This document shows, piece by piece, positions 60,641-64,000 of a DNA stretch of 64,000 nt. Position numbers and translations under genes: made by a program. Numbering within the stretch: the first letter of the stretch is position 1; each line of letters starts with the position of its first letter. The notes beneath the pieces are model-generated. The model had not been told where the DNA came from, did not search any database, and was given only the letters and a program-made list of their open reading frames with translations. Source of the stretch: Cyanophora paradoxa (lineage: Eukaryota > Glaucocystophyceae > Cyanophorales > Cyanophoraceae); NCBI GenBank assembly GCA_004431415.1, contig QPMI01000682.1, positions 1 through 64,000 of the forward strand, in the 5' to 3' direction.

Positions 60641-63504
60641 ACGGCTGCGCCCGCCCTCCACCGCGCACGGCTCTACTGGATGTCCGACGTCACGGCGCGC
60701 GATGGGAACGCCTCTGCACCTGGCGAGACCTGCACCTCCGCGCCCCCCGCGGCACGCTCCCTTGGGCAGCGCCCGCCTGGTGGAAGGCGGTGGCCAAGGC
60801 CCTCACGATCGACGGGCGCGGTTCGGGCGCCCTCCGATACCCCATGCGGCAACCGCCCGGTACCCCTTCCTCGGCCATGGTACAGCTTCCGGGCGGGGCA
60901 AGGAAGTTAATTCACCAACCGGGAGACTTCGTCTGCTACTACGACCTCGCAACGATTCACGAGACGGATGCGGTACCGGAAATCGGCCGGGTCCGCTCCG
61001 CTGAGGCCGAGGCCGGCAGCCTAGTAGCGACGGAGTGCCGGCTGGAGCACTGGGTCCCCGTCCCAGAAGAGGCCGACGACGAGGCCAACGGAGCCTACTG
61101 CCGCTGCGATGGCCACTGTCAGCTCGGACCCCGCGAAGGGCCGCCCGCCCCAGCTGCGCGCCGCTTTAATATCGTACCGGGAGAGGGCCGCCGCCACTGG
61201 CACGACAACCACGTCTGCCCTCAAGGCGCCGGCGCGGCCTGCCGGGCGACGAGCACCTGCGATGACGAGGGCAAGTACGGGACGGCGGTGGGAGGATGGG
61301 TAGAGCACGCGTCCGCACTCTGCACGATCCCCGGCACGGTGGAGCTAGTAGAAGTGTCGGGCGCCCCCGTGGAAGAATGCGAGGGGCAGGTACAGACGCG
61401 CTCGGGGCGCGCCAGTCGCCAGGTCCTGCGCCAAGCCCGTCTTGAATACTTCAAGCCCTTCAGGCAGGCGGCCGCGACCATCACTGCGCACCGATGGCGG
61501 ATGCTGCTGCAGGCAAAGCAGGAGGGCGATGAGAGGGTCAACTGGCACCTCCTCTCCGAGCCCGACGCCGCTCACCTCGCCACGCTCGAGGCGAACCCGC
61601 CCGACTTGCCCCCCCTGCCGCAAGATGAAGCGCCCCCGGTCAGCTCCAACAAGGAGGCGCGCGAGCTATACTACTATCAGGCCGATCCGTACAGTTGGGT
61701 TGCATACCTGGAGACCTGGAAGGGCCTCGAAGCCCGCTACCGCAAAGAGCACCTGGAGGCCGAGGCGGCGTCCGGCGGCTCATACGTGGCCGACGCCCCA
61801 GCGTACGCCTGGACGGACGGGAGCCTGAAAGAGGGCCAGACGGTTAACGCTCGCGCGGGCTACGCAGTACACTGGCCGGAAACGGACCTCAGAACTGGCG
61901 CAAGCCTGCACCCGCCGGGTATCCTCACGGACTTCCTTGCCCGGCTCCGGGGCCTGCAGGAGATCAACAAGGCGGAACTCCAGGCGGCGCTCATGGCTGA
62001 CCTGCTCTCGCCTTTCGGAGCGGTTCTACACGTCGACAACATGAACGCGATCCGCTGGTATTCCGATTTCGTCCAGCACGCGAGCTGCCGCAGCCCGCGG
62101 GAATACATCCGGCACGCCTGCTCCGCGGAACTGTACGCATGGAGCAAGCTCAGGACAATGCTAGAGGAGCGCGGGCGGCCGCTCAAACTCGTCAAAGTCA
62201 AAGCGCACGCGAAGGGCGACGCCCGCGACCCCACAACGACATCGCGGACGCCGGAGCGAACGTGGCGGCCGACCTGGATCTGGCGGACGAAAACCGGCAT
62301 GAACCTCTCTTTCTGCCGCCGGCCTTCAGCATGCCTGCGGTGCTCACCATCAGCGACCCCGACGGGCGCACACGACGGGTGGAAGGGGACCCCAAGGCAC
62401 ACATGGACGCACTTCACGAGCACCAGACGCACTTTGCCTGGACCCAACAACCGCTGGCTGGCGCGCTCCTGCGCCGAAGCGCCGACGGCGCAGACATAGC
62501 AGGGCTATATGCGGAAACGAGCGTAGGCTCCCGATTCCAAGGCGCCAATGGAGCCCGCAACGCGCTATTCAAGTTTCGGACGCAGCTGCTCTGTAGCTCG
62601 CTACCAGCGAACGAAGTCCGGGTACGTGACCAGAAGGAACTCTACGCCGCCTGCAACCCTGGGGGACGCTGTGCGGGCTGCGCCACCAGAACGCCTTTCC
62701 CTCGTGCAGAGACTAGCGGCCCGACAGCCTCACAGAACAGCCAGACTGCACCAGAGGCCTCGCATGCCCAACCAGCAGCGGGCCCCAGCCGCCCGAACCG
62801 GGCACCGACGGCTCTTACCGCAGGCCCGACTGAAACTTTCCCGCACGTCTTCCTGTGCCCGGGTCCGCATGCGGTCGCGCACCGCGCGGAGACTGCTCGC
62901 GAACTGAACCGACTTCTGCTCTGCGCATACAGAGAGGCCCACGGACTCACAGCGCCGCCAGCAGGAGCCCTCCTTGCCCCGACCTGGTCCCAATCTTCCT
63001 CCGCGTCGCGGACGACGACGCCGAGGCGCGCAGCTACGATGGTAGGCCGTACGCGTACCCGCGCCTCTGGGTGCTCCAGGGCCTTGCTCCGCAGAGTCTA
63101 GAAAGCGCCCTCGCACGCTGCCTGAACCTTGCACCCCGGTACGCGGCACGCGCAGCTAAACGCGTTCGGCAGACGCTTCTGGAGCGGGCCCGACGCCTCT
63201 GGTCACGTCGCTGCGAAATCAACGCGGAGTGGGAACGCGACTGCCGCGTCTCCCAGGCCTCAAAGAAGCGACCGCGCCCGCCCCGCACGGGCGCCCGCGC
63301 CCGAGAGCGGGCCCGCGGCCCCGGACCTGTAAGGAAGTCTGCGCCGCCTGCGACGGGCCGATTCGCCTTCACAATCTACTCAACGCCGCTCGGAACGCAG
63401 ACTGCCCACCGGAGTACGCGGGCTGGAAGGCGGCGCTCCGCGCCCAAGAGCTCTACGATTGCGTCAAGGTACGCCCTTGGGAGCCACATCCTAGCCCGCT
63501 CTAA
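60640..63504 (+). pseudogene. LINE ORF2, RNase H and Cys/His C-terminus
   Basis: After breaks near 60,625 and 60,690 the frame from 60,790 runs to about 62,215. It includes Cys-rich GAYCRCDGHC and the RNase H motifs AYAWTDGSL near 61.81 kb, INKAELQAALM near 61.97 kb and LHVDNMNAI near 62.03 kb. The last RNase H motif, HNDIADAGAN, is in a different frame after a break near 62,215. Later breaks near 63,000 and 63,320 precede EVCAACDGPIRLHNLLNAAR and a stop at 63,504. Several shifts sit in or beside C or G runs. Confidence 0.75.
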
Positions 63505-64000
63505 ACGGTACCCCGAGTCGCGCGAAAGGGGGGGGGGGGGGGGGGGGCTACGTCGGGAGGAGACTCTCGACACCACCTACCTACTACTTCACCATACCTA
63601 GTCCTCGAGAAACTTCCCTGCTCTACTCTTAGCCTCGCACACACTAGATATAGCCGCCCCGTCCGACTCGCTGGGCCCCGCCCAAGCGAGCGCCTGCCTT
63701 GCCTCCCTCTCCCGTTCTGCCCTCCTGCTCGCTCTCTTGGCCCTGCCTCCCACTCACGACCTCGCCAACGCTCCTCGCGCCTCGACAGGGAGGGAACGAT
63801 GGACCGGAAGGCTTGGCGGAAGGCTTCGGCTGGTCGTTGCACCCACCAGATACCCCGGCCATCGTGCCAGGACCGTGGGTTGAAGGACCGCCGCGGAGGG
63901 GGCTCGCAATTGCCCGCGGCGGGGTGCGGCGGCTGGTTCGAGGCTGGAAGCCCTGCTGACCGAGAAATCCGACCCTCCCCCTCCCCGCCACGGCCGGCGC
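63505..64000. other. Right end of the window, no gene supported
   Basis: A G homopolymer of about 19 at 63,529-63,547 is followed by pyrimidine-rich DNA. A plus frame near 63,790-63,957 (GWSLHPPDTPAIVPGPWVEG) has plausible protein character but no known domain. It could belong to another element copy starting here. Confidence 0.35.

Larger units (their letters stand above)
57072..63504 (+). mobile_element. Degenerate non-LTR retrotransposon (APE-RT-RNase H LINE)
   Basis: The APE endonuclease, RT, RNase H and Cys/His-rich C-terminus follow in one order on the plus strand but are spread over all three frames. The domain set matches the I/R1-type group of LINEs that carry RNase H. No A-rich tail or target-site duplication is recognisable. 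A G19-type homopolymer at about 63,529-63,547 lies just after the last coding trace. Confidence 0.8.

Overview
The window is nuclear DNA of a GC-rich, intron-rich unicellular eukaryote, most likely a microalga. Host genes are broken into many short exons. Their introns are short GT...AG introns made largely of C/G runs, often opening GTGCGCC. A haptophyte or pelagophyte would fit, but the sequence alone does not settle the lineage. The window mixes a host gene block, two classes of retroelement, a 2-kb tandem array built from retroelement termini, and an AT-rich endogenous DNA virus.

Layout. (1) 0.4-21.2 kb, host genes: a membrane-anchored class-3 lipase (minus), a long secreted Cys-rich GCC2/GCC3-type membrane protein (plus, with a tRNA-Val-like half inside one intron), one or two leucine-rich-repeat genes (minus), a methylthioribose-1-phosphate isomerase gene (plus) and a Gln-rich protein gene (minus). 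(2) 22.4-29.9 kb: a tyrosine-recombinase retrotransposon of the DIRS/Ngaro type (Gag-like region, RT, RNase H, YR) between two 182-bp direct repeats that look identical. (3) 29.3-39.28 kb: an array derived from that element's terminal sequences. One copy points one way, then after a unique spacer there are four head-to-tail copies with a period of 2026-2029 bp pointing the other way. Each unit carries a roughly 0.9-kb insertion flanked by 15-bp direct repeats, and a version of the site without the insertion is also present. (4) 39.28-56.25 kb: an AT-rich endogenous virus of the Polinton / Polinton-like virus / mavirus-type virophage assemblage. (5) 56.3-63.5 kb: a decayed LINE (APE endonuclease, RT, RNase H) with at least eight frame breaks.

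The viral element carries a double-jelly-roll major capsid protein, two related penton/minor-capsid-like proteins, an FtsK/HerA packaging ATPase, an AEP primase-SF3 helicase, a protein-primed family B DNA polymerase, a D,D-35-E retroviral-type integrase, a patatin phospholipase fused to a discoidin-like domain, and a phage-like tail-fibre protein. Together these could replicate, integrate, package and build a virion and help it bind or enter an algal cell. I could not recognise a maturation protease or terminal inverted repeats. Genes are packed tightly, and three divergent pairs share promoters of 27-49 bp. An AT-rich motif of the form TNTTATTAAAGA lies just upstream of most start codons.

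The most useful leads are the viral element's unusual ends and gene set, its shared promoter motif, the G-rich inverted repeat between helicase and polymerase, the retroelement-derived tandem array with its filled and empty insertion sites, and the tRNA-like intron. Several viral genes are broken by what look like single-base deletions at or beside homopolymers, which may be assembly errors.
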